From Paraburkholderia sp. CNPSo 3272 (lineage in GTDB: Bacteria; Pseudomonadota; Gammaproteobacteria; Burkholderiales; Burkholderiaceae), in NCBI RefSeq assembly GCF_024206495.1, contig NZ_JAMBPQ010000009.1:172601-236600 (forward strand): a stretch of DNA of 64,000 nucleotides, written 5' to 3'. The notes beneath the pieces were generated by a model. It had not been told where the DNA came from. It was given only the letters and a program-made list of their open reading frames with translations, and ran no database searches. The position numbers were made by a program, and so were the translations under genes. This document shows, piece by piece, positions 53,302-62,753 of this stretch (positions within the stretch are counted from its first letter, which is position 1; every line of letters begins with the position of its first letter).

Positions 53302-54467
53302 GCCGTGATACCCAACCGCACGCCGTCGTGGTAGGCGGATCGCTGGGCGGACTCGTCACCGCGGCAGCGCTGCGCGCGGCCAACTGGGACGTGACTGTGT
53401 ACGAGGCCTCGGCGCATGAACTCGAAAGCCGCGGCGGCGGCGTCGTGTTGCAGCCCGATGTGACGCATGCCTTCGAATTCGCGGACGTCCCCGTGCCGCA
53501 TCCGCCAGGCGTGCTTTCCGGCGACCGGATCTACCTCGACGAATCGGACCGCATCGTCAGCCGCTTCTACATGCCGCAAATGCAAACGTCGTGGAGCCTG
53601 CTCTACAAGGCACTCAAGCGCGCGCAGCCGGACGGCACGTTGCACGCTGGCGAGCGCTTTACCCGCTTCGAGGACGATGGCGAGCGCGTCACGGCTTACT
53701 TCGAAAGCGGCCATCGGCACACGGCCGACCTGCTGATCGGCGCGGATGGCGTTCGATCGACGCTGCGCACGCTGCTCGAACCCGAGACGAAACCCCGCTA
53801 TGTCGGCTATGTCGCGTGGCGCGGACTGATCGACGAACCGGACCTGGCCGCCTTCGCCACCGACACATTGCGCGATCGCTTTGCGTTCTCGGACGGCGTG
53901 GGACACTCCGCGCTCGCCTACATGGTGCCGGGCGAGGACGACTCCACCGAGCCCGGCCGCCGCCGCTGGAACTGGGTCTGGTACCGCCGCTACGACACCG
54001 ATGAACTGCGAGACCTGCTCGTGGATCGCAACGGCGTGCAACGGCCATTCTCGCTTCCGCCCGGGACTGCCAAACAAGTGGACATCGACCGCCTGAAGGA
54101 TGAAGCGCAAACGCTGCTCGGGCCGACGTTCCGCGCGCTCGTGCATGCCACCGACATTCCGTTCATGCAGCCCATTGTCGACGTGCAGACGCACTCGATG
54201 CGCTACGGCCGGGTGCTGCTCACCGGCGACGCCGCTTCGGTTCCGCGCCCCCACACCGCCGGCAGCACGGCCAAGGCGGCCGCCAACGCTTACGCCCTGG
54301 CGCGCGAACTGGAGGCGGCGCAGCAGCCGCAGCACACGGGCGAAGGCGCGCTCGACCGGGCGCTCTCGCGCTGGAACGCGGAGCAGATGCGAGTGGGCCG
54401 CGCCATGACGACGCGAGGCATCATGCTCGGCAACCAGTTGATGCGCATTCCCGCGCACAGCGTCTGA
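53298..54467 (+). CDS. FAD-dependent monooxygenase (GGSLGGL type)
   Basis: Protein of 389 residues related to the one at 31288. FAD motifs are [17 protein letters not shown] (residues 10-26), LLIGADGVRSTLRT and [33 protein letters not shown] is shared by all three relatives in the window. It hydroxylates an aromatic or heterocyclic ring. It overlaps the DsbA-like gene (ATGA) and is followed 21 bases later by another monooxygenase. Confidence 0.9.
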   Translation: MSRDTQPHAVVVGGSLGGLVTAAALRAANWDVTVYEASAHELESRGGGVVLQPDVTHAFEFADVPVPHPPGVLSGDRIYLDESDRIVSRFYMPQMQTSWSLLYKALKRAQPDGTLHAGERFTRFEDDGERVTAYFESGHRHTADLLIGADGVRSTLRTLLEPETKPRYVGYVAWRGLIDEPDLAAFATDTLRDRFAFSDGVGHSALAYMVPGEDDSTEPGRRRWNWVWYRRYDTDELRDLLVDRNGVQRPFSLPPGTAKQVDIDRLKDEAQTLLGPTFRALVHATDIPFMQPIVDVQTHSMRYGRVLLTGDAASVPRPHTAGSTAKAAANAYALARELEAAQQPQHTGEGALDRALSRWNAEQMRVGRAMTTRGIMLGNQLMRIPAHSV

Positions 54468-54488
54468 ACGTCCGGATGGGTGACGCAC

Positions 54489-55622
54489 ATGAAAACTGCC
54501 ATTGTCGGCGGCTCGATTGCGGGTTTGGCGGCCGCGCTGACGCTGCGTTGCGTCGGCCACGACGTAACGATATTCGAGCGCACGGCCGCCGGCATGCGCG
54601 GCCACGGTGGCGGCGTTGCGGTCCTACGCCAGATGATGCGCTTTCTGGAGCAGCACGGTCATGCTACGCGCAAGACGCTTGCCGTGCCGGTCGAGTGGCG
54701 GCGATGGCTGGCTTCAGATGGCTCTCTCATCGACGAGGGCCGCGAAATCGTGCCGTTTTCGTCGTGGGACGCGGTCTATCGCTCGTTGAGCGAGATGCTG
54801 CCACCCGATGCCGTTCGATATGGCGAGCCGGTCACGAACGTGCGAAACCTGCAAGGCAGCGTGGAAATCGAAATCAACGCACGCGAAATGGTCACCGCCG
54901 ATCTGCTGGTTGCGGCGGACGGCGCAGGCTCTGGCTTGCGCGCCATGCTTTTCCCTGATTATCAATCGTCGTATGCGGGCTATCTCGCGTGGCGCGGCGT
55001 GGTTGAAGAAGCGCAGCTTCCGGCACATCTGGTCGCCGAACTGGATAACAGCATCACGCTCGTGCGCGAACGGGATGCGTTGTTCATGACGTTTCCCATT
55101 CCCGCACTGGATGGGGCGATCGAACCGGGCGAACGGCGATTCAACTGGCTGTGGTATCGAAACGAAACCGACGCAGCGCTAAGCCGCTATCTAACTGATC
55201 GCGAAGGACATCGTCACCATGCCTCCGTGAGCCCCGGAGGGCTTTCGGCCGAAGCTACGGCGTACCTGCACGATTGCGCACGCGAAAAGCTGCCGCCTGT
55301 CTTGGAGCAATTGATGACGCACACGCAGGCACCATTCATTCAGGCGATTTTCGACGCATTGAGTCCGTCGTTTGCCGTGGGACGCGTCGCCCTGGTGGGC
55401 GACGCCGCGTGCACGGTCCGCCCGCACACGGCCTCCGGCACCTCGAAGGCGGCCGACGACGCGATCACGCTTGCACAAACCTTGAGCGGCCTGAACCCAG
55501 CCGACAATGTCGAAGCCGCGCTGGCAACGTGGGCAACGGCGAGGCGCACGGAACTCGGCCCGCTCATCGCGCGAGGCAAACAACTAGCGCAGTCGTTCGG
55601 CCTCGGCGCAAGCACGCAATAG
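54489..55622 (+). CDS. FAD-dependent monooxygenase (GGSIAGL type)
   Basis: Protein of 377 residues with MKTAIVGGSIAGLAAAL as the FAD-binding start, LLVAADGAGSGLRAM, YAGYLAWRGVVEEA and VALVGDAACTVRPHTASG. It is a diverged relative of the two monooxygenases above. I chose the ATG at 54489; a GTG at 54480 in frame is possible. It ends the operon and converges on a LysR gene. Two different monooxygenases in series suggest stepwise oxidation or divergent substrates. Confidence 0.88.
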   Translation: MKTAIVGGSIAGLAAALTLRCVGHDVTIFERTAAGMRGHGGGVAVLRQMMRFLEQHGHATRKTLAVPVEWRRWLASDGSLIDEGREIVPFSSWDAVYRSLSEMLPPDAVRYGEPVTNVRNLQGSVEIEINAREMVTADLLVAADGAGSGLRAMLFPDYQSSYAGYLAWRGVVEEAQLPAHLVAELDNSITLVRERDALFMTFPIPALDGAIEPGERRFNWLWYRNETDAALSRYLTDREGHRHHASVSPGGLSAEATAYLHDCAREKLPPVLEQLMTHTQAPFIQAIFDALSPSFAVGRVALVGDAACTVRPHTASGTSKAADDAITLAQTLSGLNPADNVEAALATWATARRTELGPLIARGKQLAQSFGLGASTQ

Positions 55623-55661
55623 CGTGATCGCGCGATGCAGTCGCGTCAGTCGATCAATGCT

Positions 55662-56567
55662 CTATTCCACCCGGCCCTCGACGAACTGGAGAAACGCCCG
55701 CACTTTTCGCGAGAGCCGCCGGTTAGGCAGATACGCCGCATACGCGACTGCCTCGTCGCCGTGCGGCGTCACGCGGTAGTCCGCGAACAGATGCATGAGT
55801 CGACCCGCGTTGATATGTTCCCTGACCTGCCATTCCGGCAATAGCGCGAGCCCCTGGCCCGCGAGCACGGCCTCGAGCAGCATATCGAGACTATTGGAAA
55901 CGAGCCGCCCTCGCACGTTGATTCGTTCCTGCTCTCCCGCTCGCATGAACGTCCACGTTTGACGGGCTCGATAGCTGCCGCCGTACGCGATGCGCAGGCA
56001 TTGATGGTCGGTCAGTTCGGCGGGCGTGAGCGGCACGCTGTAATGCTCCAGATATTCGTGGCTCACCACTACCACGCGTGGATTCTCCGCCAGCTTTTTC
56101 GCTATGAGATTGGGGTTATCGGAAGGCAGGCCGATGCGGATGGCGATATCGATACGCTCCAGCGCCAGATCGATCATGTGATCGGCAACGACAATGTCGA
56201 GCGCTACATTGGGATGCTCGCGCAAAAACGCTGCAAGGTGCGGCGCGAGCACGACGCGGTTGTAGGTCGTGGGAACAGTGATGCGCAGCGTGCCGATTGG
56301 TGCCGCGCCGCTGTCGAGGATGCTTTCGTCAGCCTCCGTCAATCCGTCGAGCACCTTGGATACCTGCTCGACATAGCTCGCGCCAGCGTCGGTCAGGCTC
56401 ACGCGGCGTGGCGTGCGCGTGAGCAGCGCCGTGCCGAGTTGCGCCTCCAGGGCGTCCATCAGGCGCGCCACCGACGAGGTGGCGACCCCCATGCGCTTTG
56501 CCGCTTTGGCGAATCCTCCGGCGTCCGCGACCTCGAGCAGGGTCTTGAGGGCTACAAGTTTATCCAT
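55662..56567 (-). CDS. LysR family regulator
   Basis: Protein of 301 residues. The helix-turn-helix is in residues 1-60 (MDKLVALKTLLEVADAGGF, AKAAKRMGVATSSVARLMDAL). The effector domain ends YAAYLPNRRLSRKVRAFLQF, the same ending as the LysR fragment at 35140. It is divergent from the winged-helix ATPase gene at 56815 and convergent with the monooxygenase operon. The target is likely one of these; unknown effector. Confidence 0.9.
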   Translation of the reverse strand: MDKLVALKTLLEVADAGGFAKAAKRMGVATSSVARLMDALEAQLGTALLTRTPRRVSLTDAGASYVEQVSKVLDGLTEADESILDSGAAPIGTLRITVPTTYNRVVLAPHLAAFLREHPNVALDIVVADHMIDLALERIDIAIRIGLPSDNPNLIAKKLAENPRVVVVSHEYLEHYSVPLTPAELTDHQCLRIAYGGSYRARQTWTFMRAGEQERINVRGRLVSNSLDMLLEAVLAGQGLALLPEWQVREHINAGRLMHLFADYRVTPHGDEAVAYAAYLPNRRLSRKVRAFLQFVEGRVE

Positions 56568-56814
56568 GGCTCCATGACGCGCATGCTGCGCAATGACTTT
56601 GTGATGGGGAGGTTACACCCTAACGCCGCGCGGTTGTTGAATGCGTGTAATGAGCAATGCGGGCAATACACTTTAAGGAGCCCGTTACGAGTTCCTTAAA
56701 TCGTATTGCGCACCGCGCAACCTCATGACCGATTCCATGCATATTCACTGCGCGCTTCGAGATCGATAGTCTTACGGATACTGCGCGCCCGTATAAGGAT
56801 TGGGACGCAGGCGC

Positions 56815-58347
56815 ATGAAGAGACCATTGCAAACCAGACCGGATGGAATGATGAAACGCATCGGAAATGTCGAAATCGATCTCGTGACGAGAAAGGTCTA
56901 TCGGGCAGGATCGGAAATGACGCTGGGAACACGCGCTTTCGACATTCTCGAAGTCTTGATTCTCGCGGATGGCAAGCTCGTTTCCAAGGATGAAATCCTG
57001 CAAAAGGTGTGGTCGGATTGCGTGGTAGAGGAAAATAACGTGCACGTACACATTTCCGCCATTCGCCGCGCATTTGGGAAAGACCGCGATCTGATCACCA
57101 CGGTTTCCAGGCGTGGCTACCGCTTGAAGCAATGCGAAGCCACTCCCGGAACCGGCGAACCCTCGCGCGCAAAGACCGAAGCAACACGTCATAACCTGCC
57201 CCGCACGCCCGGCAAAGTGCTGGGCCGCGAGCACGCCGTGGCGACGCTGTCGGCGCGCGTGGGCGAAACACGGCTTCTTACGCTGCTGGGAGCGGGCGGC
57301 ATTGGCAAGACGCGATTGGCCGTGGCTTTGGGGTTCGAAGCACTGCCAAACTTCAGCGACGGGGTATTCCTTGTTTCGCTCGATTCCGTCTCGTGTATCA
57401 AGGAGATTGTCGCTAAGATCGCAGAGGCAACGCTTGCAGGGTCGGCGCAGCGTGCACATTCTCTTGCATCGTTAGCGCAGGCGCTCACTGCAAAGAAGGC
57501 GCTCCTGATACTCGACGGCTGCGAGCTTCTGGCGGATGCGGTGGCGCACTGCGTGGACGCCGTCCTGAAAGACTGCCCCGGCATCCACACGCTTGTCACG
57601 AGCCGCGTGCCGCTGAACCTCTCTTATGAGGCGCGGGTGATCGTCCCGCCGCTCTCGTCTTTAACGCTGGTTGCGGCAGCGAAACGCGCACCCGAATGCG
57701 GAGCGGTCGAGCTATTTCTCGCGCGTTTTTTTGCATTGAGTGGAGGTAATAGCATGAGCGAAGCCGGCATGGCCGCCGTGCGAGAAGTGTGCAATTCGCT
57801 CGACGGTGTACCGCTCGCCATCGAACTCGCCGCCGAAGCCGCTGCGATAGCCGGACTCGATGCTTTCGCAGGCGATTTCGAGCAGCGCATCCTGGCGCTC
57901 GAGTCGCGCATGAAGGATTTGCCCGCGCATCAGCGCACGCTGAAGGCGAATTTCCTGCGCAGCGAAAATACGCTCTGCGATCTGGAACGCGTGGCCCTGC
58001 GGCGGCTGGCCGTTTTCCCACGCGCTTTCGATGCGAGCGAAGCCGTTCGGATCGCGGCCGATTCTCAGCATGACGCTGCGTCCGTGGAGCATGCGCTTGC
58101 GCTCCTTGCAGAAAAGTCGCTTTTGTTGCGTCGGCAAGAAGGCATGAAAACACGCTTCGAAATGTTCGCGCTGACGAGAATCTTCGCCCAGGAGCGGCTC
58201 GCGGCATGCGGCGAAGCGGCCGACATGCAGCGCAAGTTCGATCGGCTGCGCACAGAGCAAGACGGCCCTGCCGCCAGGGTGCGCATCGTCGCAAATCATG
58301 CGTGGCCCTTCGCAGAAAGCCAGAGCCGGGTGCTCACCCCGGCTTGA
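56815..58347 (+). CDS. Winged-helix STAND-ATPase regulator, short form
   Basis: Protein of about 510 residues from the ATG at 56815 (ATG at 56848 is an alternative that starts at the domain). The winged helix is residues 15-105 (GTRAFDILEVLILADGKLVSK, EENNVHVHISAIRRAFG). The ATPase has Walker A GAGGIGKTR (159-167), Walker B LILDGCE (231-237) and VTSRVPLNLSYEA. It lacks the C-terminal helical sensor of the 964-residue form and ends in basic sequence without conserved features. It is divergent from a LysR gene. Confidence 0.87.
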   Translation: MKRPLQTRPDGMMKRIGNVEIDLVTRKVYRAGSEMTLGTRAFDILEVLILADGKLVSKDEILQKVWSDCVVEENNVHVHISAIRRAFGKDRDLITTVSRRGYRLKQCEATPGTGEPSRAKTEATRHNLPRTPGKVLGREHAVATLSARVGETRLLTLLGAGGIGKTRLAVALGFEALPNFSDGVFLVSLDSVSCIKEIVAKIAEATLAGSAQRAHSLASLAQALTAKKALLILDGCELLADAVAHCVDAVLKDCPGIHTLVTSRVPLNLSYEARVIVPPLSSLTLVAAAKRAPECGAVELFLARFFALSGGNSMSEAGMAAVREVCNSLDGVPLAIELAAEAAAIAGLDAFAGDFEQRILALESRMKDLPAHQRTLKANFLRSENTLCDLERVALRRLAVFPRAFDASEAVRIAADSQHDAASVEHALALLAEKSLLLRRQEGMKTRFEMFALTRIFAQERLAACGEAADMQRKFDRLRTEQDGPAARVRIVANHAWPFAESQSRVLTPA

Positions 58348-58359
58348 CGGTCTGCCCTC

Positions 58360-58887
58360 TCACTTGCCGGCCGCGACGGTGTTGAGCGCTTCGAGCAGGC
58401 TCCTGGCGTCGCGACCGCCGTCATAACGCCGGCCGTTGATGAACAGCGTCGGCGTGCCGTTGACGCCGCTGCGCAAGCCGCCGTCGAAATCGCCTTGAAT
58501 GCGTTCGTCATACGCGCCTTCAAACGCCACCTTCAAGTCGCTCGCGCGAATGCCAATATGCGAGGCGTAGGTCGCGAGCGCCCCGTCGTTCAGCGCGCTC
58601 TGGTTTTCATAGAGCACGTCGTGCGCTTCCCAGAAGCGTCCGATCGCCGCTGCGGCCTCCGACATTTCGGCTGCATGAAGCGCGTGCGGATGCATCGAAG
58701 CGAGCGGAAATTGCCGGAACACGAAACGCAGACGCTCGCCCATCGCTTGCTGGACTGCCTTGATGACGGGATACATCGCGCCGCAATACGGACATTCGAA
58801 GTCGCCGTATTCGACGAGCGTGACCGGCGCATCCGCGGCGCCCTGCACATGATCGGCGTGCCCAACGGGCGCAGTGAGATGGCTCAT
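58360..58887 (-). CDS. DsbA-like thioredoxin-fold protein
   Basis: Protein of 175 residues with CPYC at C32 and C35 (GDFECPYCGAMYP) and cis-proline VNGTPTLFING, typical of DsbA/DsbG-related oxidoreductases (thioredoxin_4). No signal peptide, so it is cytoplasmic. Its start overlaps the stop of the peroxiredoxin gene (ATGA), so it may recycle or partner that peroxidase. Confidence 0.9.
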   Translation of the reverse strand: MSHLTAPVGHADHVQGAADAPVTLVEYGDFECPYCGAMYPVIKAVQQAMGERLRFVFRQFPLASMHPHALHAAEMSEAAAAIGRFWEAHDVLYENQSALNDGALATYASHIGIRASDLKVAFEGAYDERIQGDFDGGLRSGVNGTPTLFINGRRYDGGRDARSLLEALNTVAAGK

Positions 58888-59396
58888 GACAGGTTCTCTT
58901 GCTTGGTGGAGACGAGATGCTGGAGGGCGTCGAGCACGCCGTCCACGCCCGGATTGATGCTGATCGGCGAGACTTCCGACCAGCGCACGACGCCGTCCCC
59001 GTCGAGCACGAAAAGCGCCCGTTCGCTCACGCCTTCCGCCGCGCGATAAACGCGGTAGCTGCTGGCGACCGCCCCTTTGGGCTCGAAGTCCGCCAGCAGC
59101 GGAAAGTGATAGCCGCGCTGCGCGGAAAAGGCGGCGTGCGACCACGCACTATCCACGGAAATGGCCACGAACTGCGCCTTGTACCGCTTGAACATGTCGA
59201 GTGCGGCGTTGAACAAGCCGAGTTCGTCGCCGCAAACCGGACTCCAGTCGGCCGGGTAAAAGGCGATGATGACCGGCGCGCCGCGCAATTCCGACAACGA
59301 CATTTTCTGGTCCGGCGTGGCCAGCAACGTGAAGTCCGGCGCTTGCACGCCGGGCTGTAGCGGTGAAGTGAGGTTTTCGGCGAGCAACGTGTTCAT
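58884..59396 (-). CDS. Peroxiredoxin (AhpC/TSA family)
   Basis: Protein of 170 residues with the peroxidatic cysteine C55 in YPADWSPVCGDEL and the thioredoxin fold; no clear resolving Cys near the C-terminus, so it may use a thiol partner. It reduces peroxides. Its coupled partner is the DsbA-like thioredoxin fold protein downstream. The ATG at 59396 starts the conserved part. Divergent from the antiporter gene. Confidence 0.9.
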   Translation of the reverse strand: MNTLLAENLTSPLQPGVQAPDFTLLATPDQKMSLSELRGAPVIIAFYPADWSPVCGDELGLFNAALDMFKRYKAQFVAISVDSAWSHAAFSAQRGYHFPLLADFEPKGAVASSYRVYRAAEGVSERALFVLDGDGVVRWSEVSPISINPGVDGVLDALQHLVSTKQENLS

Positions 59397-59686
59397 GTTC
59401 TGAAATGCTCCTGATGGGCTTCGTTGAGTTGTCGCATGGCGCGGCAACCGATGCGCTCCAGAATATCGCCGGGCTCGCCTGCCTCGCAATTATGCAATCG
59501 CATCGCGGTCTCACGAGAAAGCTACAGTGACCGAAACCTTCGTATAACGGTCGGGCCACAAAGTCGCGTGCCGCCGCCTTCGCTTAACGACACGCAAATA
59601 TGAAGTGATATATGCTGCCGAACGGCTCCAACCGTCGGCGTCCGCTTTTTCCGAGTTTCTCCCTATCACTCAACGCACCAGGCATC

Positions 59687-61267
59687 GTGACCAACGTCGA
59701 ATTTTTCCACTATCTGCTCTTGTTGATCTGTGGAGCGGGCGCGCTGACATGGCTTGCCGAGCGCATTGCCATTCCTCCTGCGGTCGTGCTGCTTTTTGGC
59801 GGCTGCGTGATTGCGGTCGCGGGCAAGCGCGTGCCGCAAACGGACCCGGATCTGCTGCTTGCGGCCATCATGCCGCCGCTCTTGATGTCGAGTTCTTTCT
59901 ATACCGCGTGGAAGGAGTTTCGCGAGGAACTGGGCACCATCGTTTCGCTTGTGCTGGGCGCGGTGACCTTCACGACGGTTGCCGTGGCGGTCACTGTCCA
60001 CACCGTCAACCCCGCGTTGCCGTGGGCCGCGTGCTTCACGCTCGGCGCAATCGTCTCGCCGCCCGACGCCGTGGCGGCGAAAGCGATTCTGCAGCGTTAT
60101 CCCCTGCCCGCCAGACTCGTGGCCGTGCTCGAAGGCGAAAGCCTCGTTAATGACGCTTCGGGCCTGCTGCTGTATCAAATGGCCGTTTCGGCGGCGCTCG
60201 CGGCCACCATCACGTTCGCGAGCGCGACGGGCCTGTTCGTCGAGTTGATCCTCATCGGCATCATCGTCGGCCTGCTGTGTGGCCACGTCATGTGCTGGGC
60301 CCTGCCGCGCCTGCGCGAGCCGATGCTGGGCATCGTCGTCACCTTCGTGATGGCGTGGGCGAGCTACGGCATCGCGGAAGCCGTGGGCGGCTCGGGCGTG
60401 CTGTCGGTCGTGACGTGCGGGCTCGTGCTGGGCATCCGACAGCACCGTGTGTTCAGCGCCGACCTGCGCATCAAGGCGAAAGCGACCTGGGAAGCGGTCG
60501 TGTTTATCCTCGACGCGCTGGTGTTCATCATGATCGGCCTCGTGCTGCACGAGATCCTCGCGCGCGTGAATCACGAAAGCGCCGTCGTGATGGCCGGCTT
60601 GCGAGTCGCGCTGCCGGCAACGGCGGCCGCAATTGTCGCTCGGCTGGTCTGGGTGCTCGCTGCGGTCTGGTTGCCAAGCCGCTTGCGCGCGCGCCGTTCG
60701 GGCGGCGAGGCATGGTCGTTCGCCGAAGCGATCGTCATGGGTTGGGCGGGCATGCGCGGCGTGGTCAGCCTGGCGGCGGCCATCGCGTTGCCGGAGAACT
60801 TTCCGGGGCGCGACGTGATCGTCTTCAGCACCTTCCTGCTCATCATCGCCACGCTCGTCGTGCAGGGCGGCAGCCTCGCCCCGCTGATCCGCTGGCTCAA
60901 ACTACGCCCGGCCACGCGCCGTACGATGTCCGAGCACGAAGCGCGCGCCCATTCGTTCGGCGCGGCGCTCGACGCGGTGAAGGACATGGCGAAACAGGGC
61001 CTGCCTATTCCGCGTGCCACGCTCGATCGCCTGATCGCTGAGTACAAGGTTCGCGTGACTGCGAACAAGGGCGCGCACCTCACGGGCGGCTTGAGGATCG
61101 AAGAGCGTGCGCAGCTCTTGCGCGTAGAGCTCGAACTCGTCGGCGTGACGCGGGGCGCGTTGCTCGATCTGCATCGCAACGGCCGAGTGGACGACGCCGT
61201 GCTCCATCGCATCGAGTCGGAGCTGGATTTCGAGGAGATGCGGCTCGTTCGTTTGCTGGAGCCCTGA
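59687..61267 (+). CDS. CPA1 family sodium/proton antiporter
   Basis: Protein of 526 residues from the GTG at 59687 (an ATG at 59612 would add 25 residues not like the family). It has 12 or so helices, the ion-binding pattern FTLGAIVSPPDAVAAKAIL and the ESLVNDASGLLLYQ segment, then a C-terminal hydrophilic tail (about 430-526). It exchanges sodium or potassium for protons across the inner membrane. It is divergent from the peroxiredoxin gene. Confidence 0.9.
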   Translation: MTNVEFFHYLLLLICGAGALTWLAERIAIPPAVVLLFGGCVIAVAGKRVPQTDPDLLLAAIMPPLLMSSSFYTAWKEFREELGTIVSLVLGAVTFTTVAVAVTVHTVNPALPWAACFTLGAIVSPPDAVAAKAILQRYPLPARLVAVLEGESLVNDASGLLLYQMAVSAALAATITFASATGLFVELILIGIIVGLLCGHVMCWALPRLREPMLGIVVTFVMAWASYGIAEAVGGSGVLSVVTCGLVLGIRQHRVFSADLRIKAKATWEAVVFILDALVFIMIGLVLHEILARVNHESAVVMAGLRVALPATAAAIVARLVWVLAAVWLPSRLRARRSGGEAWSFAEAIVMGWAGMRGVVSLAAAIALPENFPGRDVIVFSTFLLIIATLVVQGGSLAPLIRWLKLRPATRRTMSEHEARAHSFGAALDAVKDMAKQGLPIPRATLDRLIAEYKVRVTANKGAHLTGGLRIEERAQLLRVELELVGVTRGALLDLHRNGRVDDAVLHRIESELDFEEMRLVRLLEP

Positions 61268-61616
61268 GGCCACGGAGACCGCTGGGGCCACTGAGAGGCT
61301 AGCGGCGCGCCCCTCACGAAGCCGGCACTCGCCGCATAAGATCGAACGAGACGAGTTTGCCCGACACGACCAGCAACAGACCACACCCAGCAGGGACCAG
61401 CGGTAGCCTTCGTAACCTCACTAAACTACGACCATCTCGATCGGGAACCGCTACACCGAGCAGCAAGCGCCGCGGTCGGAGCCAGCGCGTCCGACGAGCA
61501 TCAGGTAAGCGGCGACACCGACGCCGGCCACAAAGGGACACTCGACGCGGCAGTCTACATCGTCGACAATCGATTCGCCGCCTTATGGACGCTCTGCACG
61601 CACGTCGAGGACTCGA
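61268..61616. other. 349-base intergenic region, possible decayed gene
   Basis: No gene can be supported. On the minus strand short hydrophobic stretches (FVAGVGVAAYLMLVG near 61495-61540, GLLLVVSGKLVSFDL near 61335-61380) appear in two different frames with stops between, as in a decayed membrane protein. Neither a start nor a ribosome site is evident. Confidence 0.3.
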
Positions 61617-62588
61617 ATGGGTATTCTCGCCACTATCACAATGGCTGCTGCTATCCAGTCAGGAATACCATCGCAGACGGTGCGGGCGAACATCGCCGCG
61701 CCGGGTCCCGCGGGGCCGTTGCAGGGTACACTGCTTTCGCCTGCCAACCAAGACGTCCCGGTGGTTCTGATCGTGCCGGGTTCGGGCCCAACCGACCGGA
61801 ACGGCAATGGCCCAAACGGCCTTCGGGCTTCAACGTACCGGCTGCTTGCTGAGGGGCTTCTAAGTCACGGTATCGCGTCGATTCGAATCGACAAGAGGGG
61901 CATGTACGGTAGCGCGTCGGCAATACCTGACGCAGATGACGTTACGCTGGACGACTACGCGGCGGATGTTAAGTCGTGGGTGGCGACTATCCGAAAGCGC
62001 GCTGGCGTTTCGTGTGTTTGGCTCTTGGGCCATAGCGAAGGCGGATTGGTGACGCTGGTAGCCGCACAGCGCATGAAGGACATTTGCGGCTTGATTCTGT
62101 TATCCACAGCAGGACGCCCGCTCGGAGAAGTATTGAGAGAACAACTTCGTTCTAACTCTGCGAACGCCCCTATCCTGGATAACGCGATGAAGGTACTCGA
62201 CGCCCTCGAAGCTGGGCAAACTGTGGACGCGACAAAGATCGATCGGCGTCTTATGCCGTTGTTCAGGCCGCAGGTGCAGCGCTTTCTGATGAGCGAATTG
62301 GCAATTGATCCCGCAACCCTTCTGGCGGATTACACAAAGCCAGTGCTCATCATTCAGGGGCTACGCGATCTTCAAGTCAGCACCCACGACGCGCAACGGC
62401 TCAAGCAGGCATATCCCCGAGCCGAACTCGTGCTGATCGCCAACGCAAACCACGTTCTCAAATCCGTTCGCACAGTAGACCGGAATGAAAACCTCGCCGC
62501 TTATTCGGACCCAGACCTACCTCTGGCAGACCATGTTGTCGAAGCGATTTCAACGTTCGTGCACAACCACGCGGTGAGCAAACCCTAA
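61617..62588 (+). CDS. Alpha/beta hydrolase (S33/esterase-like)
   Basis: Protein of 323 residues. Nucleophile S140 (LLGHSEGG), acid D251 (IIQGLRDLQV) and H279 (NANHVLK) complete the triad, with an oxyanion loop LIVPGSGPTDRNG. The first 15 residues are hydrophobic and may be a signal peptide. Codon use is less GC-rich than in the neighbours, which suggests recent transfer. It lies next to the IS element. Substrate unknown. Confidence 0.85.
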   Translation: MGILATITMAAAIQSGIPSQTVRANIAAPGPAGPLQGTLLSPANQDVPVVLIVPGSGPTDRNGNGPNGLRASTYRLLAEGLLSHGIASIRIDKRGMYGSASAIPDADDVTLDDYAADVKSWVATIRKRAGVSCVWLLGHSEGGLVTLVAAQRMKDICGLILLSTAGRPLGEVLREQLRSNSANAPILDNAMKVLDALEAGQTVDATKIDRRLMPLFRPQVQRFLMSELAIDPATLLADYTKPVLIIQGLRDLQVSTHDAQRLKQAYPRAELVLIANANHVLKSVRTVDRNENLAAYSDPDLPLADHVVEAISTFVHNHAVSKP

Positions 62589-62712
62589 GCCGAATCAATC
62601 AAATCGTTTGTCGTTACAAAGTCGACCGAGATGCGCGGCCATCTGTAAGCGGCTTGGCAACCCATCTTGAGGATCGGTAAGGCTCTTGGGAGTATCGTGT
62701 CCACCTAACGAA

Positions 62713-62736
62713 TGAACTGAACCCCGAAGGTTGGAC
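62713..62736 (+). repeat. Left terminal inverted repeat of the IS
   Basis: Begins TGAACTGAACCCC and ends GGTTGGAC; matches the right end at 21 of 24 positions. It precedes orfA by 17 bases and probably includes its promoter. Confidence 0.9.
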
Positions 62737-62753
62737 ATCAACCCGAGGGGTTC

